This document shows, piece after piece, positions 1 to 10,340 of a stretch of DNA of 32,790 bases. Numbering within the stretch: the stretch's first letter is position 1; each line of letters begins with the position of its first letter. Origin of the DNA: an uncultured Pelagibacteraceae bacterium (GTDB lineage: Bacteria > Pseudomonadota > Alphaproteobacteria > Pelagibacterales > Pelagibacteraceae); contig CACKRX010000004.1 of assembly GCA_902602575.1 (NCBI GenBank), forward strand, positions 1 through 32,790. The letters run 5' to 3'. Position numbers and translations under genes: made by a program. The notes under the pieces are model-generated. The model was not told the origin of the DNA, ran no database searches, and saw only the letters and a list, made by a program, of their open reading frames with translations.

Positions 1-552
1 AATACCGTTTGATCCAAAAATATTATATGCTTCACGGTAATTCCTCGTTATCCAATGAGCATAGAGTTTTGCAACACCATAAGGACTTAATGGATAAAAA
101 CTTGTTTTTTCAGTCTGAGGCACGTCTTGAACTTTTCCAAACATTTCAGACGTTCCGGCCTGATAGAATTTTGTTTTTTTCTCTAGTTTATGAAACTTAA
201 TGGCCTCAAGTATTCTAAGAGCACCGAGCGCATCTGCATTGGCAGTATATTCTGGTACTTCAAAAGATACAGCTACATGTGATTGGGCTGCTAAATTATA
301 AATCTCATGTGGTTTTATCATCCTAATAATCTTTGAGACTGAAGTTGAGTCTGTAATATCTCCATAATGAAGAAAAAAATTTCGAGATTTCTCACTTGGC
401 TCCTGATAAATGTGGTCAATTCTTGAGGTATTAATTGAAGATGATCTTCTTTTAACGCCATGAACAACATATTTTTTTTTTAACAAAAATTCAGCAAGAT
501 AAGAGCCGTCTTGCCCAGTTATTCCAAAAATTAAGGCTATTTTTTTATTCAT
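1..552 (-). CDS. gmd: GDP-mannose 4,6-dehydratase, 3' end truncated by the window edge
   Basis: Reverse-strand translation from ATG at 552: [49 protein letters not shown]...; Rossmann [12 protein letters not shown], [12 protein letters not shown] and [10 protein letters not shown] (YxxxK) are typical of GMD. Not in the ORF track because the stop lies outside the window. Confidence 0.93.
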   Translation of the reverse strand, partial: MNKKIALIFGITGQDGSYLAEFLLKKKYVVHGVKRRSSSINTSRIDHIYQEPSEKSRNFFLHYGDITDSTSVSKIIRMIKPHEIYNLAAQSHVAVSFEVPEYTANADALGALRILEAIKFHKLEKKTKFYQAGTSEMFGKVQDVPQTEKTSFYPLSPYGVAKLYAHWITRNYREAYNIFGSNGI

Positions 553-629
553 TTTTACCTATTATATTCTTTTTAAACATTTGTTAATACTTATTTTTTA
601 ACTCAAAAAAGTTAAAACAAATTAAATAA

Positions 630-2315
630 TTAATTTCTAATCTTGATTAAAATCATTTTCCCGTAACCTTTTTTAATAATAAAGTCTAGATTATTTGAAC
701 AACCATTAATGTCAGGATTGCAATTATAATAAATTTTAGAAAGCTCTTTAAGCTCAGTATCGATTCTAAAATGTCTTTTGTCAGTAAAAAAAAGCATATT
801 TTGTTTAAAATTTGCTTGGTAAAAATTCTGCTCATAAATAATTCTATCAATATTTCTTCCAATAAAAATTGAAGTAACCAGAAAAAATAGAATAATTATT
901 TTAAATCTAAAATTTTTAGGCATTTCGTAATTTGATAAAAAAATAGATAATGGAATAAAAAAAATTAATGCGAAAATTACATAACCTCCATATCTTAAAG
1001 CAGGATGATTATAAAACCATTCAATAAGTAACAAAATTATAAGAAAATAATACAATAAATTGTTATTAAACTTTTTGTTATCAAAATCTTTTTTTTTTGT
1101 TCTAAAAATTATTAGAAATAAAACTGATATAAATGAAAGACCGAGTAGGAAATCTGACATTTTATTGAAAAAATATTTATCGATCCAATTTGATAACCAA
1201 TTGAAATTTTGAATATACAGCCCTTTTTCAAGTTCATGACTATATCCGGGACCTCCACCTGCTTTCGACCACCATTGATAATGTGTATTAAGAGTGCTTA
1301 CTTCAGACCTAGGGATGCCCCATTCTATTCCACCTATGCAAGTTTGTTGCACTGGATATAACAAGCATCCAGTATTAAAAAAATAAACTAAAATTACACA
1401 TATGCCCATCAAAATAGAGAAATATAATATTGGGGTTTTGAAAATTTTATATATTAAATGAACTTTATCATCTTTAATCATGTAGTAGATGAATGGAATA
1501 ATGAAAATAAAATATAGAACATAAAAAGATTTTAATGAAATTATTATACTTAATAAAATTATTAATTTTGGTAAAATACTATCAAAGTTTTCATAGCCTC
1601 CCCGAAGAGAAAGAATATATATAAAAAATAAAAATATAAGGATTTGAGCTGATCTATCTGTTCCATGTTCTGCTAGCCGATAGAAAAAAACATTTATAAA
1701 AATAAATGCAAGTAAATTTAGAAAAAAGAATTCATTATTTTGTTTTTCATCAAAATATTTTTTTATATTTGAAATTAAAATTATATTTGTAAATCCTAAA
1801 ACTAATATAGCGCCCATATGATAAAGATAATAATCTAAATACGGTAAATAAAATAATGAGTTTAAATAAAAAATAGATGACGGAGTTTTAAATCCATGAT
1901 TAATTGGTCCAATTCCAATTATCATTGAAAATTTATTTAGATAATAAGTATAAGGGAAATGATAGTAGCCAAAGTCGTCATGAGTTTTAAAAACTATAAA
2001 AGCTATAAAGACAACAGAGAAAATTGAGAATAAAAAAATAAAGTTTCTTTTTATTAAAATTTTAGATCTGAAATAATAAATTGATATGAGACCAATAATT
2101 AGAAAAATTATATTATGGAGGTAGCCATGACTAATAAAAAAGTGAGTTATATAAGAATATAATATTAAGAAAAAAATCCCTATCAAACCAACGAAACCTA
2201 TTTCCTCTGTTGATACATTGGTTTTTGTTAATTTAATTGCTAAAAGACCATGTCCAACTACAGATAAAACTATTAAAAAGTAGGTTATAATAAATATAAA
2301 ATAATTACTTACCAT
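630..2315 (-). CDS. Polytopic membrane protein, probably involved in surface glycan synthesis (GT-C/polymerase-like)
   Basis: 561 aa ORF with many hydrophobic segments, a large loop with Cys residues (TGCLLYPVQQTCIGGIEW), located among glycosyltransferase genes. Confidence 0.6.
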   Translation of the reverse strand: MVSNYFIFIITYFLIVLSVVGHGLLAIKLTKTNVSTEEIGFVGLIGIFFLILYSYITHFFISHGYLHNIIFLIIGLISIYYFRSKILIKRNFIFLFSIFSVVFIAFIVFKTHDDFGYYHFPYTYYLNKFSMIIGIGPINHGFKTPSSIFYLNSLFYLPYLDYYLYHMGAILVLGFTNIILISNIKKYFDEKQNNEFFFLNLLAFIFINVFFYRLAEHGTDRSAQILIFLFFIYILSLRGGYENFDSILPKLIILLSIIISLKSFYVLYFIFIIPFIYYMIKDDKVHLIYKIFKTPILYFSILMGICVILVYFFNTGCLLYPVQQTCIGGIEWGIPRSEVSTLNTHYQWWSKAGGGPGYSHELEKGLYIQNFNWLSNWIDKYFFNKMSDFLLGLSFISVLFLIIFRTKKKDFDNKKFNNNLLYYFLIILLLIEWFYNHPALRYGGYVIFALIFFIPLSIFLSNYEMPKNFRFKIIILFFLVTSIFIGRNIDRIIYEQNFYQANFKQNMLFFTDKRHFRIDTELKELSKIYYNCNPDINGCSNNLDFIIKKGYGKMILIKIRN

Positions 2316-2422
2316 AAAACTCTTTATAATGTATTCATAAGTATATTGAATTAAAAAAGCTTACTTTCTAAAAGTTAAATTTTGTTGTTTTTAATTTTTA
2401 ATCAATTATATGTGTTCAAATT

Positions 2423-3094
2423 TTGATGAGTGATCTTACTTTAATAATACCAGCTAAAAATGAGAAAGATTCTTTGCCTAAAGTGTTGGATGAGCTTGAA
2501 AAATTTAACTTTAAGAAAAATATCATATTAGAGGCTTCCGATAAGCTTACCATTGAAGCTATAAAAACTTATAATTGTAAGATCATTTTCCAAGACTCCA
2601 AAGGTTATGGTGATGCATTAAAAAAAGGAATTGAAACAGTCGATTCAGAGTATCTTTGTATTTTTAACGCCGATGGGTCGTTCGATCCAAAAGAATTAAA
2701 TCTAATGATTAAGAGCATTAAAGACGATAAAAGTGACTTTGTTTTTGCCTCCAGGTATGAAAAAGACTGTGGAAGTGATGATGATACATTCATTACATTA
2801 ATAGGTAATTATATTTTTACTTTTTTAGGAAAGATTTTTTTTAGATTAGAAATAACTGACATACTCTATACTTTTGTAATGGCTAGAACCTCTTGTATGA
2901 AAAAACTTAGGTTGACAGCAAAAGATTTTTCATTTTGTGTCGAATTACCAATAAAAGCTAAAAGAGCTGGTTACAAAATTTGCACAAGTAAATCTTTCGA
3001 AAGATCAAGAATTGCTGGGAAGAAAAAGGTAAATGCATTCAGAGATGGTCTAAAAATTTTATTTTCAATGATAAAATTATTTTTTAAAGTTTAA
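2423..3094 (+). CDS. Family 2 glycosyltransferase, dolichyl-phosphate-mannose-synthase-like
   Basis: LTLIIPAKNEKDSLPKVLDEL N-terminus and FNADGSFDPKELN (DxD-like) motif, GYGDALKKGI; GT-A fold pattern. Confidence 0.8.
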   Translation: MMSDLTLIIPAKNEKDSLPKVLDELEKFNFKKNIILEASDKLTIEAIKTYNCKIIFQDSKGYGDALKKGIETVDSEYLCIFNADGSFDPKELNLMIKSIKDDKSDFVFASRYEKDCGSDDDTFITLIGNYIFTFLGKIFFRLEITDILYTFVMARTSCMKKLRLTAKDFSFCVELPIKAKRAGYKICTSKSFERSRIAGKKKVNAFRDGLKILFSMIKLFFKV

Positions 3095-4099
3095 ATTTAA
3101 TTCGTAAAATCTTTTTAATAAAAAATAAGCTGAAATATAAAAAATAATTGAACAAATTATTAGTTTCACTTGAAATATAGTGCTACTAGGATTGAGTGAA
3201 CAAATATGAATTATCAAAAAATTGAAAAGAGTTAATATCACACTACTTAAATTATTAGAAAATATGATAGATAAGCCGAGTTTTTTTTTAACAAAAAAGA
3301 AGACAAGTTGATGCAAATGTTTATTGTCAGGATTAAGAGGGGAAAATTTTCTATTCAATTTTCTTAAAATAGAAAACAAATTTTCAAAACACGGGTACCA
3401 TATTAATGATATGTAAAAATATGGAGATACATCTACATTATTTGCATGTGAACTTATAATGACAAAACCTAAAAAGAAACCTAGTAAATATGCTCCACTA
3501 TCACCGATCATTAAAATATTCAAAATGTTAAGCAATAAAAGTACTAAAAGCACTGACAGGATTAGATAAAAGTATTGATCAAAAATAATTTGATCAGTGA
3601 TTAATCCTAGATTTCCTAATGTATAGATGACAATTAATGTATAAGAAATTAGTAATCCATTTAATCCATCAATAAAATTGCTGCCATTAATCAAAATGAG
3701 TAAACAGAATGAGGAAAAAAGGTACGCAAACAATCTATTGCTTAACATTATATCAAACCACTCAATTCTAGAAGTAAGTATTTTAAGGTCAGTAATTATT
3801 ACAAATGATATTACTAAAAAAATTTGAAAAAAAAATCTTATTTTTGCTGAAACTAATATTTTTCGATCAGAAAAAAAACCGATTAAAAATATCGCACTAA
3901 AAAAAAAAACCAAAATTAAGTCATTTGAATAAAAAAAAATAATTGGAAGAATTAAAAAAATTCCTCCAGTCAAAGGTATATTGCCTACATTAGAAAAGGA
4001 CTGGTGGTCGTCTCCAGAGAAATTTAGAAACAAGCCTCTCTTTTTAAGAAAGATGGAAACAAAAACGATCAAAAGTAAATAAATATAGTAAAAAATCAT
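3077..4099 (-). CDS. Family 4 glycosyl transferase (MraY/WecA-type polyprenyl-phosphate sugar-1-phosphate transferase)
   Basis: Polytopic protein with SNFIDGLNGL, MIGDSGAYLLGFFLGF and NPDNKHLHQL motifs of the MraY/WecA/TagO family. Confidence 0.85.
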   Translation of the reverse strand: MIFYYIYLLLIVFVSIFLKKRGLFLNFSGDDHQSFSNVGNIPLTGGIFLILPIIFFYSNDLILVFFFSAIFLIGFFSDRKILVSAKIRFFFQIFLVISFVIITDLKILTSRIEWFDIMLSNRLFAYLFSSFCLLILINGSNFIDGLNGLLISYTLIVIYTLGNLGLITDQIIFDQYFYLILSVLLVLLLLNILNILMIGDSGAYLLGFFLGFVIISSHANNVDVSPYFYISLIWYPCFENLFSILRKLNRKFSPLNPDNKHLHQLVFFFVKKKLGLSIIFSNNLSSVILTLFNFLIIHICSLNPSSTIFQVKLIICSIIFYISAYFLLKRFYELNLNFKK

Positions 4100-4100
4100 C

Positions 4101-4847
4101 TCATTTTTTTTTTAAATAATTTATACTTAAACATGTTAAATAATATAAAGATTTTATAAAATTAAAATTCATATATTGATTATATACTCTAAATCCATCT
4201 TTAAGTTTCTGAATTGTTGATGAAGATAAAGAATTTTCTAAATCGGTCCAGTTAGTCAAATACTTATCCTGTGCATGAAATTTATGGTTTTTTTTAAGTA
4301 ACATTAACCAAAAAACAAAATCCTCTTTAGTTACCAGATTAGGAAATTTTATATTGTCATGTGTGACGACATTTTTGTCTAAAACGACTGTAGATAAACC
4401 AATATCACAAGATTTTAGTATAGCGTTAATTGACAAAAAATCCCGGGCTTTTCTTTGGCCAATTATTTTCTTATTTTTATCTACAATATAATATGACGTG
4501 TGAGATATTCTGTAATTGTTTTGTTTCATAAATAATATTTGACTTTGTAGTTTGTCTAAACTCCAAGTGTCGTCTGCGTCTAAAAAAGCTATGTATTTTC
4601 CATTTGATTTTTCAATGCCAATATTTCTTGAAAAACCAGCACCTAATTTAGTTTTATTTTTTATAATCTTAATTCTGGTGTCTAATTCTGCAATTTTTTG
4701 TAAAAATTCGAAGTCGTTTAAATTTGTGTCATCATAGATAACCAGTACTTCTAAATTTTCATAACTTTGATTAATTACTGAAATTAAAGTCTCTTTGACA
4801 GTATTTCGTTTTTTATGATATGGAATTATTACACTTACTAAGTCCAT
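4101..4847 (-). CDS. Family 2 glycosyltransferase
   Basis: VSVIIPYHKKRNTVKETLISVINQSYENLEVLVIYDD and GKYIAFLDADDTW motifs of GT2. Confidence 0.9.
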   Translation of the reverse strand: MDLVSVIIPYHKKRNTVKETLISVINQSYENLEVLVIYDDTNLNDFEFLQKIAELDTRIKIIKNKTKLGAGFSRNIGIEKSNGKYIAFLDADDTWSLDKLQSQILFMKQNNYRISHTSYYIVDKNKKIIGQRKARDFLSINAILKSCDIGLSTVVLDKNVVTHDNIKFPNLVTKEDFVFWLMLLKKNHKFHAQDKYLTNWTDLENSLSSSTIQKLKDGFRVYNQYMNFNFIKSLYYLTCLSINYLKKK

Positions 4848-4863
4848 TTAGTTAAATAAAATT

Positions 4864-6723
4864 TTAACTTTCTAAAAAGCTCTTTAGTTGTTTCGATCTA
4901 CTTGGGTGTTTAAGCTTTCTTAAGGCCTTTGCTTCAATTTGTCTAATACGTTCTCTAGTTACTGAAAATTGCAAACCTACCTCTTCTAATGTGTGATCCG
5001 TATTCATTCCGACACCAAATCTCATTCTTAATACTCTTTCTTCTCGAGGAGTCAAAGTAGATAAAATTTTAGTTGTAGCTTCACTTAAATTTGATTTGAT
5101 AGCTTGTTCTAAGGGAGCTAAAGCTTTCGTATCCTCAATGAAATCTCCTAAACTACTATCCTCTTCGTCTCCAACTGGTTTTTCCAATGAAACTGGTTCT
5201 TTTGATATTTTTAATACTTTTCTCACTTTCTCTAAAGGCATTCTGAGTTTTTTTGCAAGTTCCTCTGGTGTTGCTTCACGACCAAATTCACTAAGTATAA
5301 GTCTTTGAGTTCTAACTATTTTATTTATAGTTTCTATCATGTGAACAGGTATTCTGATCGTTCGTGCTTGATCTGCGATTGATCTTGTAATTGCTTGTCT
5401 TATCCACCATGTTGCATAAGTAGAAAATTTATAACCTCTTCTATATTCAAATTTATCAACTGCTTTCATCAAACCAATATTTCCCTCTTGGATTAAGTCT
5501 AAAAATTGCAATCCTCTATTGGTGTATTTTTTTGCAATTGAGATTACTAACCTCAAATTAGCCTCTACCATCTCTTTTTTTGCAATCCTTGATTCCTTCT
5601 CTCCTTTTTGGATTCTACTTAATAATTTTTTAAAGTCTGTTACACTTATACCAAGTTTATGGCTAATCTCTGTTAGTCTATTTTTAATATTTTTGAATTC
5701 ATCTTTATTTTTTTGAAAAAAAGATTTCCAAACCTGGTTTGTACTTAAAAAATTTTTTAAATTTGGGTTTATTTCGTTACCTACATAAAATTTTATAAAT
5801 TCATCTCTCGGAATTTTATTATCAATAGCTAATCGTAATAAATTTCCCTCTAAAGAAACAATCTTTTTGTTTTCAGCGTAATGTTTTTGCACCAAATTTT
5901 CCAAAACAGAAGGAGATAGCTGTAAGGATTTAATATTTTCTAATATCTCTGAAACAATTTTCTGGTAGCTTTTTTCCTTTGAATTAGTGAACTCCAAACT
6001 ATTCAAAACACAATTTAATTTCTCTTTTTGATATTTTATCAGTTTTGAATAATCTTTTGTAAGTTTATTTACAGTTTCTAAAATCTTTGGTTTTATTTCA
6101 CTTTCCATTGCAGCAAGCGTTGGATTAAATTCGTCCTCCTCGACACCTTGTTGAGTTTGGTCATTTTTTACATCCTTTGATATTTTTTCATTTTTATCTT
6201 TTTTATCACCATCCTTTTTTTCTTTTAAATCTTGGGATGAATTCTCTTCTTCCATGTAATTTGTATCAATATCAATGATCTCTCTAACTAAAATTTCATC
6301 TTTCTGCAATTTTTCATTCCACTCAAATAATTGAGTAGCTGTAATTGGACTCTGAGATAGAGCATTTAACATTACATCTTTCCCAGCTTCTATACGTTTA
6401 GCAATAGCTATTTCACCCTCTCTAGATAAAAGTTCAACTCCCCCCATCTCTCTTAAGTACATTCTTATTGGATCGTCACTTTTCTCAATTGTCTTTGGTT
6501 CATCTTTGTTATTTGAGTCCCTTTTTTTTAAAGCTTTGAAGTCTGATTTTTTTTCTACTAAAGAAATTTTTTCATCTAGGATATGTAAAAATGCTTGCGT
6601 AAGATTTTCTCTTGATAAGTTTCTCTTCCCTAAAGATTTATTTAATTCCTCATGTGTTATAAATCCTCTGTGGATCCCGCGACCCATTAATCTTGCAAAT
6701 GATTTTGTAATTATTCTTTCCAC
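4864..6723 (-). CDS. rpoD: RNA polymerase primary sigma factor RpoD (sigma-70)
   Basis: Region 1.2 ([11 protein letters not shown]), region 2 ([76 protein letters not shown]) and region 4 ([50 protein letters not shown]). Confidence 0.98.
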   Translation of the reverse strand: MERIITKSFARLMGRGIHRGFITHEELNKSLGKRNLSRENLTQAFLHILDEKISLVEKKSDFKALKKRDSNNKDEPKTIEKSDDPIRMYLREMGGVELLSREGEIAIAKRIEAGKDVMLNALSQSPITATQLFEWNEKLQKDEILVREIIDIDTNYMEEENSSQDLKEKKDGDKKDKNEKISKDVKNDQTQQGVEEDEFNPTLAAMESEIKPKILETVNKLTKDYSKLIKYQKEKLNCVLNSLEFTNSKEKSYQKIVSEILENIKSLQLSPSVLENLVQKHYAENKKIVSLEGNLLRLAIDNKIPRDEFIKFYVGNEINPNLKNFLSTNQVWKSFFQKNKDEFKNIKNRLTEISHKLGISVTDFKKLLSRIQKGEKESRIAKKEMVEANLRLVISIAKKYTNRGLQFLDLIQEGNIGLMKAVDKFEYRRGYKFSTYATWWIRQAITRSIADQARTIRIPVHMIETINKIVRTQRLILSEFGREATPEELAKKLRMPLEKVRKVLKISKEPVSLEKPVGDEEDSSLGDFIEDTKALAPLEQAIKSNLSEATTKILSTLTPREERVLRMRFGVGMNTDHTLEEVGLQFSVTRERIRQIEAKALRKLKHPSRSKQLKSFLES

Positions 6724-6791
6724 AATTATTATTATTTGGAAAATCCTATATAATAGCTATTTTAAAAAAATCCACGAAAAATTTTGCCTAA

Positions 6792-8561
6792 TTAATTAAT
6801 ATTTTGCTCTTTTTTAAGCCTATTAATTTCATCAAAAGTGTTTTGGTTAAAATCTTTAGCAAATTTCGATTCTAATTCTTGAATTCTGAGTTCTAAATCA
6901 TGTGTCTTAAGTTCATTCTTTATATCATTGAATATTTCTACAATTTTACTTTCATCTTTATCGTTCTTTTGAACTATATGTTTAATATTTGCATATTTTT
7001 CAATTTGATCCAAAAGTTGGTCATCAATTTGCAACCTATCTAAATTTCCATCTTTCAAACAAACTAATATTTTTTCAAAAATCAATCCATTCTCTATTTT
7101 AAAAAACCTAATGTTTTCCAACAAATCTAATCTTTGATAAAAAAAATTTAAGTTATTGATTATAATATAAAGTAAACAAAATTCTTTTATGTCAACTGAA
7201 GAAAAGTTTTCAGTATCTTTAAATAATTTTTTAGTTTTATCAAGAGGCTTACTAAAACTTACAAACGATTGTTTGGAATTTTTGAAAGTTGTTCCTGGCG
7301 AGTACTTTGCAAGACTTTCTAAGAAATATCCCAATATATATTTTTTAACAACATTGTCCTTAACTGAGTTAGCTATACTTTTTAATTTCTTTTCAAGTGA
7401 TGCAAGAGCAGAAGGAGATGAAGAATTTTCTTTTTTATAATGTTCAAATATTAATTTATGGACTGGGATTTTATTATTTTTATAAAAATCTAGAAATTCG
7501 TCTTTTCCCTTTTTTTCAACAAAAGTATCTGGATCCTCTCCATCAGGAAGAAATAAAAAATATATTTGTTTATCTGGAAGTATGCTTTTAATCGAATTTT
7601 CCGCTGCTCTTATAGCAGCTCTATATCCGCTCTCGTCGCCGTCGAAACAAATAACAATATTATCAAAAAACTGAGTTACCATATAAATTTGTTTGTCAGT
7701 CAGCGCAGTTCCTAAATTTGCAATACAATTTTCTATTTGAAATTTGCTTAGACCTATTACATCCATATAACCTTCAACCAAAAAAACTTCATCGAATTTA
7801 TGAGAAATTTTTCTCACTCTATCTAAGTTATATAAGTTATTTCCTTTTCTAAAAAAACTTGTTTCTGGAGAGTTAATATATTTTGCGTATTTATTTTTTG
7901 TTTCAATTATTCTTCCACCAAAAGCCATCGGTTTGCCTGATAAAGAGTTAATTGGAAAAATTATTCTATTCCTAAATCTTTCAAAAAATATTTTTTTATT
8001 TTCATCATGAAAGAATAATCCAGACTCATTTAAAATTTTCACATCATAATTTTTGCATAGTTTTTCGTAAATGCTTGAATTAAAGTTAACAAATCCAATC
8101 TTAAATTCTTTAATAATTGAATTATTGATTTTTCTTCTTTTCAAGTAATCTAAAGCAATCTTTGAATTCGGATTATTTAACAATTCATTATGATAATAAT
8201 TGGTGTAGTCTGAATATATACCTGTGTATTCATTCCACTCTTTTTCTTTTTGCTCATCAACTTTAGAAAATCTATAGGGTGCCATTCCAGCTAAATTTGC
8301 TAAAAATTTTACTGCCTCTCCAAACTTAAAGTTTTGCATTTTCATTACAAAATCAAAAATATTTCCATGTTCCGAAGTGCTAAAGCAATGATAAAAACCT
8401 TTTTCATCATTTACAGTAAACGATGGTGTCTTTTCATTTTTAAAGGGTGACAATCCTACAAACTCTTTTCCTCTCTTTTTTAATGATACATGTTTAGAAA
8501 CAACCGAAGAAACTTTCAGCCTTATTTTAATTTCATCAAGATACTCTTTTGGATATTTCAT
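6792..8561 (-). CDS. dnaG: DNA primase DnaG
   Basis: TOPRIM motifs FLVEGYMDVIGL, CFDGDESGYRAA, DGEDPDTF; N-terminal SPFKNEKTPSFTVNDEKGFYHCF CHC2-type domain; next to rpoD. Confidence 0.97.
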   Translation of the reverse strand: MKYPKEYLDEIKIRLKVSSVVSKHVSLKKRGKEFVGLSPFKNEKTPSFTVNDEKGFYHCFSTSEHGNIFDFVMKMQNFKFGEAVKFLANLAGMAPYRFSKVDEQKEKEWNEYTGIYSDYTNYYHNELLNNPNSKIALDYLKRRKINNSIIKEFKIGFVNFNSSIYEKLCKNYDVKILNESGLFFHDENKKIFFERFRNRIIFPINSLSGKPMAFGGRIIETKNKYAKYINSPETSFFRKGNNLYNLDRVRKISHKFDEVFLVEGYMDVIGLSKFQIENCIANLGTALTDKQIYMVTQFFDNIVICFDGDESGYRAAIRAAENSIKSILPDKQIYFLFLPDGEDPDTFVEKKGKDEFLDFYKNNKIPVHKLIFEHYKKENSSSPSALASLEKKLKSIANSVKDNVVKKYILGYFLESLAKYSPGTTFKNSKQSFVSFSKPLDKTKKLFKDTENFSSVDIKEFCLLYIIINNLNFFYQRLDLLENIRFFKIENGLIFEKILVCLKDGNLDRLQIDDQLLDQIEKYANIKHIVQKNDKDESKIVEIFNDIKNELKTHDLELRIQELESKFAKDFNQNTFDEINRLKKEQNIN

Positions 8562-9022
8562 TGTTTATTCAGTAGTTCCCTCAACATTGATCCTGCTTTA
8601 GAAAAATCTATGCTATCAGCATAATTCTTTTTCAATTCACCCATTACTTTACCCATGTCCTTAATGTTTTGAGCTCCAACTTTTGTAATAATTTCTGAAC
8701 ATATTTTTTTAGTTTCTTCTTCACTTAGTTGTTTAGGTAAGTATGTAGATAACAAATCTATCTCCCCTTGTTCAATTTTCAATAAATCCTCTCTCTTATT
8801 TTTTTTGTAAATTTCAACCGATTCGTTTCTTTGTTTAATCATTTTTTTTAGAAGTTTTTTAATATCCTCATCGTCTGTCTCTTTCTTATTTGGTCCCGAT
8901 CTATTTGAAATATCCAAATCTTTTATCCCAGACAGAATTAACCTATAAGTTGATATCTTGTTTTTATCTTTTGATTTTAAAGCAGTTTTATACTCGTCGT
9001 TAATTTTTTCTTTAATGGACAT
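8558..9022 (-). CDS. GatB/YqeY domain protein
   Basis: 154 aa; KDLDISNRSG..., MIKQRNESVEIYKKNKREDLLKIEQGEIDLLSTYLPKQLSEEE and IKDMGKVMGELKK are YqeY hallmarks; 4-nt overlap with dnaG. Confidence 0.92.
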   Translation of the reverse strand: MSIKEKINDEYKTALKSKDKNKISTYRLILSGIKDLDISNRSGPNKKETDDEDIKKLLKKMIKQRNESVEIYKKNKREDLLKIEQGEIDLLSTYLPKQLSEEETKKICSEIITKVGAQNIKDMGKVMGELKKNYADSIDFSKAGSMLRELLNKQ

Positions 9023-9096
9023 TTATATTTAACTTAACTTAAAGATTTTTTTCTTAAAAGAAAAATTGTTTTTTTTTAAATTTTGTATTAGTTCAG

Positions 9097-9142
9097 TTGC
9101 TTAACTCGAGCTTTTATTGTATTAACCTTTAACTCATGAGTT
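9097..9142 (+). promoter_or_regulatory. Putative carA promoter (TTGCTT-N17-TATTAA) followed by a 12-bp palindrome AACTCATGAGTT
   Basis: -35-like TTGCTT at 9097-9102, 17-nt spacer, -10-like TATTAA at 9120-9125; perfect palindrome at 9131-9142, at the expected +1, just upstream of the TTG start at 9147. Confidence 0.45.
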
Positions 9143-9146
9143 GTAA

Positions 9147-10340
9147 TTGAACAAAAAACAAAAAGTAAACTCAAAAAAAAAATCAAATTTTAGCCCAGGT
9201 ATTTTAGTTCTTGAAAATAAGTCAATTTTTAATGGAATTGGTATTGGTTACGAAGGCACTGCTACAGGAGAAGTTTGTTTCAATACCTCAATTACAGGTT
9301 ATCAAGAAATAATTTCAGATCCATCATATGCGGGACAAATAATTAATTTTACATTTCCTCATGTAGGTAATGTAGGGACTAATAATCAAGATAATGAGTC
9401 GGAAAAAGTCTGGACGAGAGGAGTGATTTTTAATTCAGAGATAACTAGCCCCTCAAACTATAGATCATTAATTGAGTTAGATTTGTGGCTTAAAAAAAAT
9501 AAAATTGTTGGTTTAACTGGTTTAGATACCAGAAGTTTAACGAACTTAATAAGAGACAAAGGGGCGCCAAAGGGAACTATTTCTCACAAAAAAAAAGGTG
9601 TTTTTCCAGTAAAAAAACTTATTAATACAACATTAAAATGGCAAGGTCTCAACGGTCTAGATTTGGCAAAGACTGTGTCCACTAAAAATAAATTTACCTG
9701 GAAAGGTCTTAAGACATGGACAAAAGAAGATGGTTTTAAAAAATTAAAAAAAAAGAAATTTAGAATAGTTGCAATTGATTATGGAATTAAAACAAATATT
9801 TTAAGATATTTTTCCAATTTTTATTGCGATGTAATAGTTGTGCCATGCGCTGCTTCGGCTGAATATATTATGGCACTTAAACCAAGTGGAATTTTTTTAT
9901 CAAATGGCCCTGGCGATCCCGCGGCCACAGGGGTGTATGCAATTAAAATAATAAAGAATCTTATCAAAAAAGGTTTGCCGATTTTTGGAATTTGTCTTGG
10001 GCACCAGTTATTAGCTTTAGCTTTAGGTGGCAAAACTAAAAAAATGAAACTAGGACACAGGGGTGCAAATCATCCTGTTAAAAATCTGAAAAATAATAAA
10101 GTTGAAATAACTAGTCAAAATCATGGATTTGAGGTTACCAAAAATAATTTGCCATCTAAAATTGAGATCACACACAGATCTTTATTTGACAATAGTATTG
10201 AGGGTATCAAGTTAAAAAACAAACCAGTTTTTTCAGTACAGTATCATCCGGAGTCAAACCCTGGTCCTCAAGACAGTGATTACTTATTTAATAACTTTAT
10301 GATGGAAGTAAAAAAATATGCCAAAAAGAAAAGACATTAA
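9147..10340 (+). CDS. carA: Carbamoyl-phosphate synthase small subunit (TTG start)
   Basis: Class I glutamine amidotransferase: [46 protein letters not shown]; followed by carB. Confidence 0.97.
   Translation: MNKKQKVNSKKKSNFSPGILVLENKSIFNGIGIGYEGTATGEVCFNTSITGYQEIISDPSYAGQIINFTFPHVGNVGTNNQDNESEKVWTRGVIFNSEITSPSNYRSLIELDLWLKKNKIVGLTGLDTRSLTNLIRDKGAPKGTISHKKKGVFPVKKLINTTLKWQGLNGLDLAKTVSTKNKFTWKGLKTWTKEDGFKKLKKKKFRIVAIDYGIKTNILRYFSNFYCDVIVVPCAASAEYIMALKPSGIFLSNGPGDPAATGVYAIKIIKNLIKKGLPIFGICLGHQLLALALGGKTKKMKLGHRGANHPVKNLKNNKVEITSQNHGFEVTKNNLPSKIEITHRSLFDNSIEGIKLKNKPVFSVQYHPESNPGPQDSDYLFNNFMMEVKKYAKKKRH

Noticed and set aside
9-200. 63-aa + strand ORF from the track
   Set aside because: Antisense to gmd, which has clear family motifs on the minus strand.
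6506-6799. 97-aa + strand ORF opposite the rpoD 5' end
   Set aside because: Almost wholly antisense to conserved rpoD; low-complexity, Phe/Ser/Lys-rich translation typical of a shadow ORF.
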